This document shows positions 11,386 to 23,800 of a stretch of DNA of 64,000 nucleotides, piece after piece. The stretch comes from Phlyctochytrium arcticum (lineage: Eukaryota > Chytridiomycota > Chytridiomycetes > Chytridiales > Chytridiaceae). The translations under genes and the position numbers were made by a program. The notes under the pieces are model-generated. The model made no database searches. It saw nothing but the letters and a program-made list of their open reading frames with translations, and had not been told where the DNA came from. The stretch's first letter is position 1. Every line of letters starts with the position of its first letter. Location of the stretch: positions 248,001-312,000 of the forward strand of contig JAHLKI010000014.1 in NCBI GenBank assembly GCA_025602905.1, read 5' to 3'.

Positions 11386-12789
11386 TCACATCGCAAGCAT
11401 CAAGTAGGTGACCAACGCTGCAGCCCCTGCTGCCATAGTCTCCACATAGTAATGGCGTGACCCTTGCGCATCGCTGTAAACATGGTCGTGTTCTATCGCT
11501 TGCGTGACTCCCGAACCGGTGGGGGCAGGAGACTTTACGGGAGGTGTCGATGCGGTTGGCATTAATGCCGAGGTGCTTTTAGTGCGCTTGGCCGTGTGAG
11601 TGGTCGGAGACGGAGTGTCGCTGTAAGCTACATAAGGGGTGACGCTCAAACAATCGGTTATACTTTGCAACTTGAGTTTGCTAGAGGATTGAGTCAACCA
11701 ATTGAGCATATTGACTGCCACATCTAGTTTTGGAAGACTGTCAATGTCCTGTTCGAGTCCGATAAATCCAGGTTTGTTGATTCCCCATCCACTTATGATA
11801 GGGGATATGCTGGCACCAGTGGCGTCGGTCAGGTCTCGCACGGGATTGGTGCTTGCTAGCACTACCCGGTAACCTAGTGCCCACAAGATACCACGCACAC
11901 GGTCGTCGATGTCGCCAAGAGGCGGGCGGAAATATCGTGGCACGACCTTTGCTGCCGAGTATATTGCGGCTTCACTGTACTATATGTACGAAGAACGATG
12001 CATAAACTCAAGGTTGTGGGGGCGAATAATCCTTCAACAGCTACCTTTATTTCAGCTACGATTTCGGCATTCGTCAGTGTTGTAAATGGTCGGTGAGACC
12101 ATCCATGTGATCCAATGTGGTGCCCTCCCATAAAGGTCGCATTGACCTCAGCCGGTAGTTGCCATGCGGATTTTCCGGTATAAAAGAATGATGCAGTCAA
12201 GCCCCAGTCTTCAAGCAAGTTCCGTAGTACATTTGTATCGCTCTGATGTTGTCCATTCACAATATTGACCACCGGTCCACCATCGTAGGCCAACGCATAC
12301 GTCGATTTGGATCCCGCTGCGCAGCCGACGATGTCCGGCAGTAGATAAGTATCTGATGTCGCGCGGGTACATTGATCTCGAGGCCAATAGCAGTTGGCAT
12401 TCACTTGTGTGTTTAAATATTAGGAAAAAGAAATTCTCTCTCGTTGAGCACATAGGTAGAACTTACAGTTCCCCTGGTAAATAACGGTTCCACTGCCGTC
12501 AACAGTAGATGGCGGGATATTTAAAATAAAGGATGGTAGCGATTTCTGTACGTAGTCTACTGCACTGGATTAAGGCCTTTGAGTATAACATCTTCAGGAC
12601 ACAGATCGGTGATTTTACTTTGCAACGAGAGGGTCGGCCAAAAATGAAGCTGGAAATGAGACCGCACTCGGGGACGGCCACTCTGTGGTTTTGTCATATT
12701 AGCTTTGTACCAATACAGGTAAATCATGGACAAAAATCCATACCTAAAGGCAGCGGAGGAGGTAGTAATGTTGAGGCTAGTAATGACAT
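11386..12789 (-). CDS. Chitin deacetylase-like (NodB/CE4) protein, probably GPI-anchored, degenerate active site
   Basis: Polysaccharide deacetylase fold of fungal chitin deacetylases, which convert cell-wall chitin to chitosan. Exons 12744-12789, 12467-12559, 12045-12403 and 11386-11979 join in phase to 363 aa. Met 1 is followed by a hydrophobic, Pro-rich stretch that may be a signal. A Ser/Thr/Pro-rich linker and a C-terminal hydrophobic tail (AAGAAALVTYLMLAM) suggest a GPI anchor. Motif 2 (SHGWSH) and motif 3 (RPPLGDID) are intact. Motif 1 reads YDGGP instead of the usual F/Y-DDGP, losing the second Asp, a metal ligand. The usual LEHD reads LEQD, losing the catalytic His. The DW of motif 4 is also not seen. 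Probably a non-catalytic, chitin-binding paralogue (inference). Confidence 0.85.
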
Positions 12790-12963
12790 TATAGAGAAGG
12801 ATAAATGACAGCTTGGTTTTTCCGAGTTAGTAACTTCAGCGTTTTGAATTATCTAATCATGCATTGGTAAACTGAACTGACCCTCAATCTAGTTTGGTTT
12901 TAATTAAAAAAAACATATAAGTACAATCTATAGTAGGGGGATAGAATGATGCAAAATGATAGT

Positions 12964-15682
12964 CTAATCTAATCCCTGTGGTGCGAGAAATTGCATCGGA
13001 ATACACATGTCTGAACGGCCGTTAATAACAGCCTGTCGCGCTGCGCCATTTGGGCGACGCGTAGTCGTTGAGACCCTGGGATCCAAGCCAGCTCCAGCGA
13101 GCCCCAACGTTTCGTGATCTTGCATTGAATCGAATGCAGCCCTCATACGCTGAATTAGCTCAAAGCTATCAAAGTTTTCAGCAGGTCGCGCCAAACTTGA
13201 GTCCACTCCTAGGCCGGTGCCTTTGTGGGTCTCACAAAACGCTTTGGTGGCATGGCCAATGGTGAAAGAGGCATCCATTCCAGCCTCTTTGCCGACCACG
13301 GCCCGGGTATTACGGGTTGGATAGGACACCGCGGGGTTCAAGGGAATCTCAGGGGACGAGCTCGCCCGCTTGGTGAATGTGGAGGTTTTAATCATGGTAC
13401 CAAACTTGTCTGTCGGTTTGGCTAGCGTATAGGGCCGGGACAAGCTATCGCCAAATCCATCCATATTTCCCGACGGAAACTCTCGTTGAATAGCCATAGA
13501 ACGCGAAAATCGATCGTTCAGACACTCCACATTCATTTTGATGGATTGTTTCCCTTCAAATTTTTTGTGCAGTGCATTCATTTGTCGTTTTTCTGCTTCA
13601 CACGTACACTTGTTGGCTCTTGCTTCCCGGCGCGCGTCCATCAGATCTGCGGCTGACCGCGAGCGCTGATGCAACATTAAACGACCAGATCCATCGGCCA
13701 GCTGGGGCATGGAGCGTGTCTTCTCCTGTCGTTTAAGACGCCAGTTGCGCAGTTTCTGCGCTTGGAGCTCCTGCTTCTTCTTTTGCGTCTCCAAGTACTC
13801 CCGGCGCCGCTTGGTAGATATTGTTTCCGAGAAAATATTGGCAGCTTCCTTCTTCAGTAGCAGGAAATGGGCAAACTTGGCAATGTCCTTTGGGGGAAAG
13901 ATGCGTTCAAAGTGACCCAAGTTTGCGTCCTCGAATTGCTCGAGTACTTCCATCTCTAAAGGTGGGAACTCTGCACTATAGTCAGAGAGCGCCTGTGCTG
14001 CTTCTGCAGAAAGGTTTTCCATCGGGTCTGTCTTGTTGGAGTCATCCGATGCTGCGCTTGCTGCACTGGACGTCTGTCTGGGACCGGGTGCTTCATTGCT
14101 CCTCGATGAGGCACTACTTCCGGCAGATTCCGTGGTGCCCGGTTTAAGGCTAGAATTGTCTGACAAGGTTTTGTTTAGTGTCGGTGGTGCGCTGGTCAAA
14201 GACCGGGGCCCAATGGGTGGAATCCCCTGCTCTGTATTTTTACGCTTGGCTGCGCTTGCTGCATATGTGCCCACAAGTCTACCGACAGCCTTGGCCTTTT
14301 CCTCTGCAATAAACCGTTTTCCAACCATTGAATTCAGGTTCAGCAATTTGAGCGTGTCACAAATAACGCCCCCCTTCATTTTCACATCCAGTGTACTATC
14401 ACAGGTGAAACTTGGGGAGTGATTGACTTCCAGAACCCACGGTTTGAGCTTGTGATCAACGAAAATATCAAATCCCAAGATTTCAAAACATTGGCTGCTG
14501 CGCATATTTTCCAGCGTCGGCGCTTTCGCCTTTGTACCTTCTTCACCAGTGCCCGCTTCCGGGGCCAGCTCGGGTTTTCGGGAGTTGGGAAAACAGGCTT
14601 GCAGATTTCGCTTTAACTGAGGTTGAACTGTTAAAAGTGTCTTAATTACGACATCGCCAATTCTTTTCCACAATGACTCTGCGTTTGCTGCTCCTCTCGT
14701 TGCCGCAAGGAACTTTAAGACTGCGCGAATAGATCTTTTACTGCCCTTCCCATCTTCGATATCATGAACAAAATTGTCTGAATTTTTGTTGATGGCATAG
14801 TTGGTCAAGTGCATACACACATTCTCCACATTGCCCTCGTTGGGCTCCTGGTAAGGTTCGGTAGCGAATCGGGCCAAACCATCCTTATAGATAAAGACTC
14901 GCAGAGGGTCGGCCGACGTGACGAGAACATAAACGCGAAGATCAAACTTGTATCCATCAATCAGCAGGGGACGATGCAGATAGCTTTGCACAATGAGATT
15001 GGCATTGCCTTTTAAGGTGGGTAAGAGCGGCAGCACTTGTTCTGGGTTCTTGAACAAAAAAATGCCCTTTCCCTGACACCCGTGATCCGGCTTGCTGATG
15101 TAGTACTGGCGCTTCTTTGCATTCCGTTGATTCATGACAAAATCTTTCCATTCAGCTGGAAGTACCCACGTCTTAGGGAAAAAGTTGGCATCTTTGGGAA
15201 ACATTCGGGAAAGCCGATTCAGGTTGCGCGCAAGGCGATCCTTTCGACAAATTTCGTGCATCCCAGGGAAATGATTTATCTTTTGGTATGGTTGCCTACC
15301 ATTTGATTCAAAGTTTAATAAATTGTCTTGATGTGGACAAACCGGGATGTACTTACATGCCCAGTATCCGCTCAACGGAAGCACCTGTATCAATCCAAAA
15401 CAATATACATGGCTCAACATCTTCCACAATCCGATATCCAAGTTTCTGACAGCAGTCTCGTACAATGTCGTATTTGCAATTATCGGTATTTACAGTGATG
15501 CACGCAGGTTTCTTTTTGGCCTTTTTCTTGGGAATCGTTGACGGGGAATCGGATCGCTCACTTTTCGGTTCTTCCTTGATTGCCGTTTCATTTCGGGATG
15601 AGCTCTTGTAGAGTGGTGGTTTGGCTTGATTATTCGGTAGATTTGATGGACGCTTTATTGGAAAATTACTGGCTGACATCAT
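12964..15682 (-). CDS. Tubulin polyglutamylase, TTLL6/TTLL13 type
   Basis: Tubulin-tyrosine-ligase-like enzyme that adds glutamates to tubulin tails, mainly on axonemal and centriolar microtubules. Exons 15357-15682 and 12964-15295 join to 885 aa. Landmarks: QKINHFPGM and EICRKDRLARNLNR, then KPDHGCQGKGIF (ATP-binding lysine and Gly loop), KFDLRVYVLVTSADPLRVFIY, MHLTNYAINK and LEVNHSPSF. This block and the spacing fit TTLL6/13 rather than TTL itself. The C-terminal half is basic and Lys/Arg/Gln-rich (around residues 530-660), like the cationic microtubule-binding extension of glutamylases. I start at the MM pair at 15682; the frame runs open further upstream. Its presence points to a flagellated organism. 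Confidence 0.93.
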
Positions 15683-16254
15683 CTTGGCATTAACAAAAAC
15701 CTCAAGCGAAAGAGGAAGAAGAGGTAGAAGCAGCAACGTTTCTCGTGAGTCATTTGTTCTGAGGGTATTATTCTTCATGTCTGGGATTAGCCAACATTGA
15801 AAAAACATTTCAGGGTCGGCGAATTTTACAAGCTGTCAAGCTAGTTGACAGTTTAGGCTTTGTCAGTAGAATTGAGGAGGCTGAAGAAGGAAACAAAAAG
15901 AGTAGACTCCAGATCCATATGTGCAGGGTGAAGTAGTTAACATCTCTTGTAAAATAGGTCAGGCCTGATTTTCTCAATGGCCTCGGGTATGCGATGGCGG
16001 GCAACTGTTCGATTAACATATCCACCCGGGTACCCAGCAGTAAATTCATTATAAAGGATTAAAGATCTTACAATGGCTTCTCATTTACCCTGGCAAACTT
16101 TCATGTCGGTTGTGCTGAATTAAGTCGGCAATTGCAAAAAAAAAAAAACTTTACGCCCCATCAGTCCAAAATTACAAAAAAAGATGTACAGAAATTGCAA
16201 CATAAGGTACTAACTACAATATTCGACCAGATCTAATGGTTAGGAACGCTTTAA
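15683..16254. other. Intergenic, A/T-rich, no gene
   Basis: TTLL promoter side and the 3' flank of the next minus-strand gene. Contains a poly(A) run near 16137-16148. Nothing else supportable. Confidence 0.4.
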
Positions 16255-17538
16255 CTACTTCTCATCTTTATTTTCATCTTCATTTTCATCCAAGTCTGGC
16301 GGCTTGTACTCTCTGGTATCCACCACTAGGCCCGGGAAATTATGCTCCATCAGAGACTTGAGTCGTTTCAGCTCATCACGGTCGGTCCGTGGCGCATATG
16401 TCCCTGAATCGGTATCCATGACCAGGACCACCCGGCCATTTTGTCGTTCAAGACGGAAAGTGCCTGAAAATACAACCTCGGGCGCGGCGGAGGAATGTAT
16501 GCAGTGCTTTGAGGCAACTTCCAAAAGCATTGTATCCGACTTGGAAAAATGCAGAGTTCCGTCGGCAAGCAGCGTATAGGTACATTCTGAGCCGTGTTCG
16601 GGTGCATACCCCTTGCGTTCGTCCTTTTTCCGTTGAGCCTCGGCTTTTTTGGCGGATTGTGGAGGAGTCAAAGCGTGCGCAGCAGGCGATGATTTCTTCA
16701 TATTTTCGTCAATGGTTCCGATGTGTTTTTCGATAAGAGCTATAAATTCGTCTCCACTTGTGATCCAAACTTTGTCCTTGCGCTTGAGAAAGCCGAAAAT
16801 GCCTCTCCCGTACATTGAGCGATGCAAGCTGCGTGCCGTAGCCCTCATTGCTGCCCCTTGTGGTGTTTTCGAGAACAGCATCTTGATTCTGGGAGGTTTC
16901 TCATTGTACTTTTGCATCAAGAGCTTTGTTCCCAAGACTTCCCGAAGTCTGGCCCGCTCACGGGCCTTCTTGGCGCGTGGGTTGACTACCGTGAGAATCC
17001 GGTCAATGATTCCTGATTGAAGCTTTTTGGGGATTTCGGTCTCTCCATCCTGTGCATTGGGGTCTTTAAAATAGTCTTGAACATTGTGCAGCATGCATTT
17101 GTGGACGGGGTAAGGTGCTAACTTGTTGGCAACAGTGAGAAGGTGGTTGTAGTAAGTCTTTGCGCGGACAGGAGAATGTTCGCCAGGAGACGGATGAGGT
17201 TCGGAGCTGGTTCTTGAATCAGAGTCTGCGATCGACTCGGCATTTGCTGGAATGTCCCTGCTTGAACTTGGCGCAGAGGTTGGCCCGTCCTTCAGACCGT
17301 CTTTCCCGCCGTGATTGTCGGGGAGCCCTGAAAGCCCAGAGTGTTTGGGTGAAACATCCGTCCCACTGTCTACCGCGTGAGTCGCCGCCATCCCTTCACT
17401 TTCCAGTCGTTGTTCAGCGCTATTAAAAAGTTGCCTTTCACGTAAAATTGTGTTAAATTCTGTAGGAGGTCCGTCGCTGGAAATTTCAAACCGCAGCTTT
17501 CCGCCGCAAATTTGGAACATTCGCAGCCGGGTTCTCAC
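16255..17538 (-). CDS. Conserved eukaryotic protein of unknown function
   Basis: Single-exon 427-aa protein. The first 100 residues are Ser/Glu-rich and probably disordered. Residues about 120-260 are helical and basic: YYNHLLTVANKLAPYPVHKC, a KLQSGIIDRI block and ARERARLREVLGTKLL. A C-terminal beta-rich region holds FSGTFRLERQNGRVVLVMDT, then DSGTYAPR...LKRLKSLMEHNFPGL. That 'SGTYAP...L..L...NFPGL' ending recurs, to my recollection, in uncharacterised fungal and protist proteins. I do not know its function. It ends in an acidic tail (DENEDENKDEK). No transmembrane segment. Confidence 0.75.
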   Translation of the reverse strand: MRTRLRMFQICGGKLRFEISSDGPPTEFNTILRERQLFNSAEQRLESEGMAATHAVDSGTDVSPKHSGLSGLPDNHGGKDGLKDGPTSAPSSSRDIPANAESIADSDSRTSSEPHPSPGEHSPVRAKTYYNHLLTVANKLAPYPVHKCMLHNVQDYFKDPNAQDGETEIPKKLQSGIIDRILTVVNPRAKKARERARLREVLGTKLLMQKYNEKPPRIKMLFSKTPQGAAMRATARSLHRSMYGRGIFGFLKRKDKVWITSGDEFIALIEKHIGTIDENMKKSSPAAHALTPPQSAKKAEAQRKKDERKGYAPEHGSECTYTLLADGTLHFSKSDTMLLEVASKHCIHSSAAPEVVFSGTFRLERQNGRVVLVMDTDSGTYAPRTDRDELKRLKSLMEHNFPGLVVDTREYKPPDLDENEDENKDEK

Positions 17539-17741
17539 CGCTTGCGCCGTCGCACAACCTTAAATTCTATCATTAACACAATTATGGGTAAAGTACGGCA
17601 TTGTCATCAAAGAATCAAAAGATTCAAAACACTCCCGACTAATTTATAGCAAGCGGAAAGGGTAAGGAAATCACAAAGGAAGCGAGCGTTCTTGAAGCTG
17701 AACTGTATTAAGCTCGGAAAAGTCAGATCTCAACGACGATC

Positions 17742-19633
17742 ATGGAAAATTTGCCTCATCTCTATCTTGGCTTGGATTTGTCCACGCAGCAGCTCAAGGC
17801 GACTGTCATGGACAATGACTGCCAAGTTGTTGCGGAACATGCAGTGCAGTTTGACTCGGACTTGCTGCACTACAAGTGAGGAGTACCGAATTCCTTTACT
17901 CAGACGACGAATGCCTTATACGACCAGAAAATAGGACGTCTGGAGGTTCAGTCATCAACGGTCTTGAAGCAACATCATCCGTTCTGATGTGGGTCGAGGC
18001 CCTCGATTTACTGCTCGAGCGAATGAAGGCGCTAAAGGTTCCTTTTGATCGCATAGCCGGTATCTCTGGGTGTGGCCAGGTATGTCGAGCCATTCTTCGA
18101 GTCGCCATCATCCGCTGATCTGGACATTTATAAAGCAACATGGTACAGTCTACTGGCGTTCTGCCGCAGAAAAGACCTTGGCTCAACTCAACATCCATGA
18201 GCCCTTGATGCCTCAGCTAAAGGATGCGTTTTCCGTTACAGATTCTCCCATTTGGCAGGATTCAAGGCATGTACTCCCAAGTCCTCAGGAAGATTGCGAA
18301 ACCTCTCTGATGGAAGCAACCGTAGTACCTATGATCAATGCCGAATGCTGGAACGTGCGGTGGGAGGGCCAGAAAAGTTGGCTGAACTAACCGGCTCGTC
18401 GGGCTACGAACGCTTCTCCGGGAGTCAAGTGAGGAATAATCTACAAATGCCGCAAGCGTTGCCTGACCGAACGTCAACTTTCAGATCTTGAAAAGGTTTT
18501 CCGGTCCCAATTCCATCCAACACAATACCGAGCGCATTAGCCTTGTCAGCTCATTTCTTGCCAGTCTTTTCCTGGGAACATACGCACCAATCGATGCCTC
18601 TGATGGAAGTGGAATGAACCTTTTGGATATTCAATCCAGGGATTGGGATGATCGGCTTCTTGATGTATGCGGTCCAAACATGCGACAACTTTTGGGCAAA
18701 GTTTGTGACAGTCTGGACAGCATTGGCACTATAAGCCCATACTTTGCCCAACGGTATGGGTTTCCATCGAGTAAGTTGATTTTGGTAGAAGCTCTTCGAC
18801 ACTCACGTCTAATTTTGACAAAAGACTGCGTTGTCACTGCCTTTACGGGCGACAACCCTGACTCACTTGCTAGCCTGAATCTGGGTCCGACCGACATAGT
18901 TATTTCTCTTGGAACAAGTGACACTGTCATTTTGTCTTGCGATAGTCCGCGGCCATCGTGCGAGGGCCATGTTCTGGTCCACCCAACTTTTCCGGGCAGA
19001 TATATGGCAATGCTAGTGTTCAAGAACGGGTCTCTGACGAGAGAGCTGTTGCGAGACAAGTACGCCGGCTGCAACTGGGATACGTTCAACCAAATACTTT
19101 CAGACGCTAGCACCCAGTGTGGAGATCATACGGGATTTTACTTTCCACAACCAGAAACTACCCCCCGTGCAAAGGGAATTTATCGCTTCAAGGACATGAA
19201 GTTGGTAGATGAGTTTCCAGAGCCTCAATGCAATTTGCAAGCACTTTTGGACAGTCAGTTCTTATCCATGCGGATGCGAGCGCGTCGACTGGGGTACGAT
19301 GATACCAAAAGCGGTCGCCGCATTCTGGCTACTGGAGGAGCGTCCCAAAACCAGGTTATAGTGCAAGTCCTCGCTGATGTATTTGGCGCCGCGGTCGTTT
19401 GCTCTGTGCAGGGTACTGGCTCCGCAGCCTTGGGAGCTGCATATAGAGCCAGATATGGGCTGTGGAGACAAAGTGGATTCGTGGGCTCATTTCAGGATTC
19501 TCTTCCTAGTTTGTTACAAGATCGTTTCCAGGAGATGGCCCGCCCCGATCTAGAGGCACATCAACGATATACCGCCAAATTGCCTGTTTACGAAAAGCTA
19601 GAGGAACAAGTACGCGCGATGGGACATTTTTAG
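17742..19633 (+). CDS. XKS1: D-xylulose kinase (FGGY family)
   Basis: Phosphorylates D-xylulose to xylulose-5-phosphate, feeding pentose-phosphate metabolism. Exons 17742-17875, 17935-18079, 18136-18266, 18326-18428 and 18485-19633 join to 553 aa, the expected length. It begins [17 protein letters not shown] (FGGY N-lobe phosphate loop), then [69 protein letters not shown] and [12 protein letters not shown], all matching eukaryotic xylulokinases. The third intron (18267-18325) has a GC donor rather than GT; only that joining restores DSSTYDQC and the frame. The second intron uses an AAG acceptor. Confidence 0.96.
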
Positions 19634-19740
19634 ACAAGATTACATGGGGATACCGCCGTATGATTGGAAGAGACACATGAACTATAGTACATATTTACAA
19701 CAACTTGCATTACCGAGCGATGGCATCTTAGGACCACATC

Positions 19741-20190
19741 TTACTCCTTGCCGCTCCCAGCAATCGGAACTTCGCCTCCAGTATCTGCATCGCATTAGTG
19801 TAAGGACTATCTCAGAGGGTAGCGTCTGATGTACATACCTTCAAAGAGAGCTCCAGCGTGCCCAGCATCAGTCGAGCGCATCTCGGCGTCGCTAAGGGCC
19901 TCCAAGAACGGTTCCTTCTCGTCCAGACTCGCAGGCACATCCTCGAACCAGTCTCCTACGTGTCCTTCAGTAGCTTGAGCGGCATATTCTCTCTCCATGA
20001 ACTTTTCCTTCTCGTGCTGCGCTTGTTGGCCGGCACTCATACTCTTGTCGGGGTGCACATTGGGACCCGGTCCAGCGGTGGCCCACGAATTCCAGCCGGT
20101 CTGGCGCGAGTTCTGAGATAGTCCTCGAACGGTGGTTGTTAAGTACGCAGGCCGCAAGACCTGGACTTGCTTGAGATGTTTGGCAAACAT
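19741..20190 (-). CDS. Small protein with mitochondrial-type presequence, function unknown
   Basis: Two exons: the start exon from 20190 (MFAKHLKQVQVLRPAYLTTT) and a short last exon encoding DTGGEVPIAGSGKE, ending with TAA at 19741-19743. The intron lies at roughly 19785-19838. The N-terminus is Lys/Arg/Ser/Thr-rich with no acidic residue for about 40 residues, as in mitochondrial targeting peptides. The rest is acidic and hydrophilic (EKEKFMEREYAAQATEGHVGD, GALFEDTGGEVP). I do not recognise the family. It is transcribed away from SRP54, and the transposon begins 247 bp upstream of its ATG. Confidence 0.65.
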
Positions 20191-20428
20191 TGCGTGTATG
20201 AATCAACAGATGAAGTTTTTTCTTGGTACAAAAGGATGACCTTGACTTTATGGGCAGTCCGAAGCAGCAAATACTTTTAACCCTGTTGTGCGTATGGCTT
20301 GCCCAAGGTCAAATGTCACATTGGCAGACCGTACAGACCCCATTTTACTCCGATAGACCCCAAGGAAACCCTTCAGACCAAAGCCCCGCAGCGCGCGTCG
20401 CGTCAAGCCTGGGAAACCCGGGGGGGAA

Positions 20429-20436
20429 ACCAAAGC
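20429..20436. repeat. Left target-site duplication, ACCAAAGC
   Basis: Eight bases directly abutting the left inverted repeat, repeated exactly at 24361-24368. A C follows on both sides, so a 9-bp reading is possible if one base is taken from the TIR. Confidence 0.92.
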
Positions 20437-20461
20437 CCCAGCGCACGGGTTCCATTTTAGG
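20437..20461 (+). repeat. Left terminal inverted repeat
   Basis: Twenty-five bases identical to the reverse complement of 24336-24360. Beyond the perfect part the next eight bases (ACAAATCA against CTAAATGA) are still partly alike, so the original TIR may have been about 33 bp. Confidence 0.95.
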
Positions 20462-20833
20462 ACAAATCAGAGTCGCAGCCACGCTGATGTAATCAGAGCT
20501 CCGGCGTGTTCGTGAAATACGTGTTGGTAAATCTACCTTGACCCTGTTTCATTGCAGACTGTCAATAAAGTTGCGCTTTTACGTCACGAACCTCGAGATG
20601 TAATAATTCACTTTGGATTGGCTGACGTTTTGAGCCGTTTTGTGTAGCAATGATAACAGTTATGTGCGAATTTCAGATGGCGATTTCTCTTTTAACTCCC
20701 CCCCCTTCCAGGTCCCCCCGTTTCGGTCCCTCGCATTGGACGAGTACGGAGACGCTTAGATACCCTCGGCACACATATTATCTCAGCCTGTCTTCAATAT
20801 TGGAGCGTTTTATCCGGGTCCACTCGAGTTATC

Positions 20834-23800
20834 ATGGCTTCTAGTCCCCCCAATAATCGGCGGCAGGATGGCCGATTCATCGCACCATTCAACGATACAG
20901 AACCGAAAGGAGTCAAGCCTGTCTGCATCATTTGCAAGACCAAGTCCAGTACCCGCTACTGCCATCGAGATCTCGGTCTTCTTGCCCATCTTCGAGCGAA
21001 CAACGTCCCATTTCATTTCAGCACGGATGCCGGCCACAAGAATGCCACGTTTTGCAAAAAATGCTGGAACCAACTTGACCGCAAGTACCCACATCCCTTG
21101 TTTCGAGTAAATCAGAAGGAAAACGATGCCCAGGCAGTCGCAACTAGTACATCGACAACCATCACACACGTCACGCCCATGCCGGTACCGCCAATATCCG
21201 TGATTGCACAACCTGTCATGCCTACACCTGCAACGTTTGAACCCGTTGAGCCTATTTTCGGGGTGCATACACCCGTCACGCCCACGTTTGGCTCGCCCAC
21301 ATTCGGCTCGCCCACGATCGCCTCACCTACGCCTACGCGCACAATCAACTTTGGCACTATCACTGTCGACTTGGAGGACAACAGGAACGATTTTGTTGAG
21401 CCGGTCATGTCCGATACCTTGAAGTTTAGGAACGGCGTTCTTGACCTGCTTGACAAGGAGTGTGATCTCAAGATGCCTTTTACATCGGATTTGGACGCGT
21501 TTATTGAGCATTTAGATAGTTGCGACAATTTGGCGACGAAGACAGCGGTCGACTTGGGGCTCTCAGGTACCTAATGCTTGACCACTCATACCAGTGAAAC
21601 TGAAACATTTCTACCAGCTGTTAGCTGGAAGCAAACAGAGTCAGAGAGAAGGAGAAGAATCATAGCTTCCATTACTGTACAGAAGGCCGCATTCCTTCAT
21701 CCCCACATCAATTTCATGAAGGATGTGTTGATATCAACCACATTAGGATTATCCGAGAGCAGTAGAAAGGTGCTCGCGTCTTTTAATTTGAGTTTCAGTC
21801 CGGACGTAGCGAAGCAGAAAATGAAGGAAGCGAACGCGAGGGCGTACAAGGAGCTGACCGAACAGATGAGCGGGGGTACAGTTGTTCCAGTTGTCAAGAT
21901 GGACGACTTCAACAGAGTTTCAGTTCATGGAACACCTGGTTCGGCGAACTCAGGAAAGTTCAGCACCGTGCAAACTCAAGCTAACTTGGCTGTGAAGTTT
22001 TTTCCGAAGGGGCAATCGTCTTATGATGAGGAGAATGGACACGTACATCGAGCTTTACCTCTACCACTCTTGGAAAAGCCGTATATAGACTTCAGTGACA
22101 TGGGATCTGACAAGGACAAGAAGGCCTTCGTCAACGCGCCTCTCCTAGACAAAGCAATAACTGACATCGTTGAGAAGGAAACCTACGGCGAAAAAATTAT
22201 CAACACAAACCAAGCGAATGCTTTTCGCAGGCCGTATCAATTCGACATGTCAACCAGTGCCGCTGAATTAAAACAGTTTCATGTTTTCGATGCGATGCCG
22301 AACAGAATGAAGACTGCGGAAGATTTACGATCTCTAATGGTTTCCGTCAAGAAGTTTATTGAACACTACAAAGACGGAGCGATTTTCATTACTGGCGACT
22401 TTTATGTTTGGCGGAACGTCATGAAGATACTATGGGCGAAAACGCGGGGCCGTCTATCTCCAGACCATGCATATCTCCGAATCGTTCTTTGCCCATGGCC
22501 TGATGGTATGCACATCGCACTGAATGCCCAGCAAGGTAAATCCTTATTATCATCGTCTCAAGGCTACATACTTAATGCATCACAGCGTTATTGCAATGGA
22601 ACTTCAATGTGTTCATGCCTATTTGGAGCTCCGCATTCCCGGATTTTGCCGTTCAACTAGTAAAGCTGCGACCTGTAAGGCGCATGATGTTGCTAACAAT
22701 GATGTTCTTAGCTTGGAAACAGTGCCGTGTCCAAGTGATGGATTGGGCGAAACAGCAGAAAGATCTCCCCGAATTCCAGCGTGTCATAGTGGACTCCCTC
22801 ATCCGGCTGTTCGATGAAGAGTTGCCGCTCGTACTGGATGCTGCAACGGCCATGGCCAGCGGCAACATTGTGCTGTATAAGGAGGTACTGCATAGGTTGT
22901 TGCCACTCTTCATACGATATCGCAAAAGGAACTATGTCACCATCGTTCTCCACATTCTCTCTGCAATCCAGGAGATTGAGATGGGGGGTGATGATAACAT
23001 CACTGCTGCGCTATACAGCAACCTGCCACTAGCAAGTTCTGAGGATCTGGAGGTTTTCCACTCCCTCCTCCGTGCTTGCATCCGGCCATTCGACTCGCAC
23101 GGCCGTGCCGTCTTAAACACACTTTACCTCTCTGCAAACAAAAATTTAAGTTCAAGGTCATTTCTGGCGCAAGTCGCAAAACAAAAAGCTGACGACAGGA
23201 AAAAGCGGACACCATGGACAAAGTTCGCGGGAAAGTTCACACTTCAACCACGACAGCCCGTAGAGACCAAACGTACACAGTACTTTAACTCACATCTCGA
23301 AATCATGGTCGCTACTCTTAAGGACATGTTCCGCAAACTCATTGCCAATTCGCCCAACATCACCATCAAGGGAGAGATGATGTTCTCTCATTCTGCCACC
23401 GCTAGAAAAGTTCGCGGGTATCAGGTCCGCTATATAGTGGCCCCATCCCAGCCATCAACCGCTACAGCAACGGAACCCGCGAAGAAGAAGCGAAAGAAGA
23501 ACACCAAAATTTCGAAATTCATCAACTGTAATATCCCGCCTGAAGTAATCGTGACTGTGTCCGAACGGTTATTACCACTTACCCTCTGGGGAGATAAGAA
23601 GGTCGTTCCTCTGAACGTTCACACGGATATTAGTGACTTTGCTGCAGTTGAGAGAGTGCGAACCCCGCTTCAAGACATAACCAATCAAGGTGATGCCGCA
23701 ACTGACAATAAGAAGTTCTTCAATAAGTTTTCCACATTCGAAAAACCCCCGATGAGGCCTGGTTCAATCATTTGTCAATGCCCTATTTTGAGTCAAGATA

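Noticed and set aside
21112..21528. Minus-strand frame of 138 codons within the transposon
   Set aside because: Antisense of the Thr/Pro-rich linker; its Val/Gly repeats simply mirror the sense repeat.
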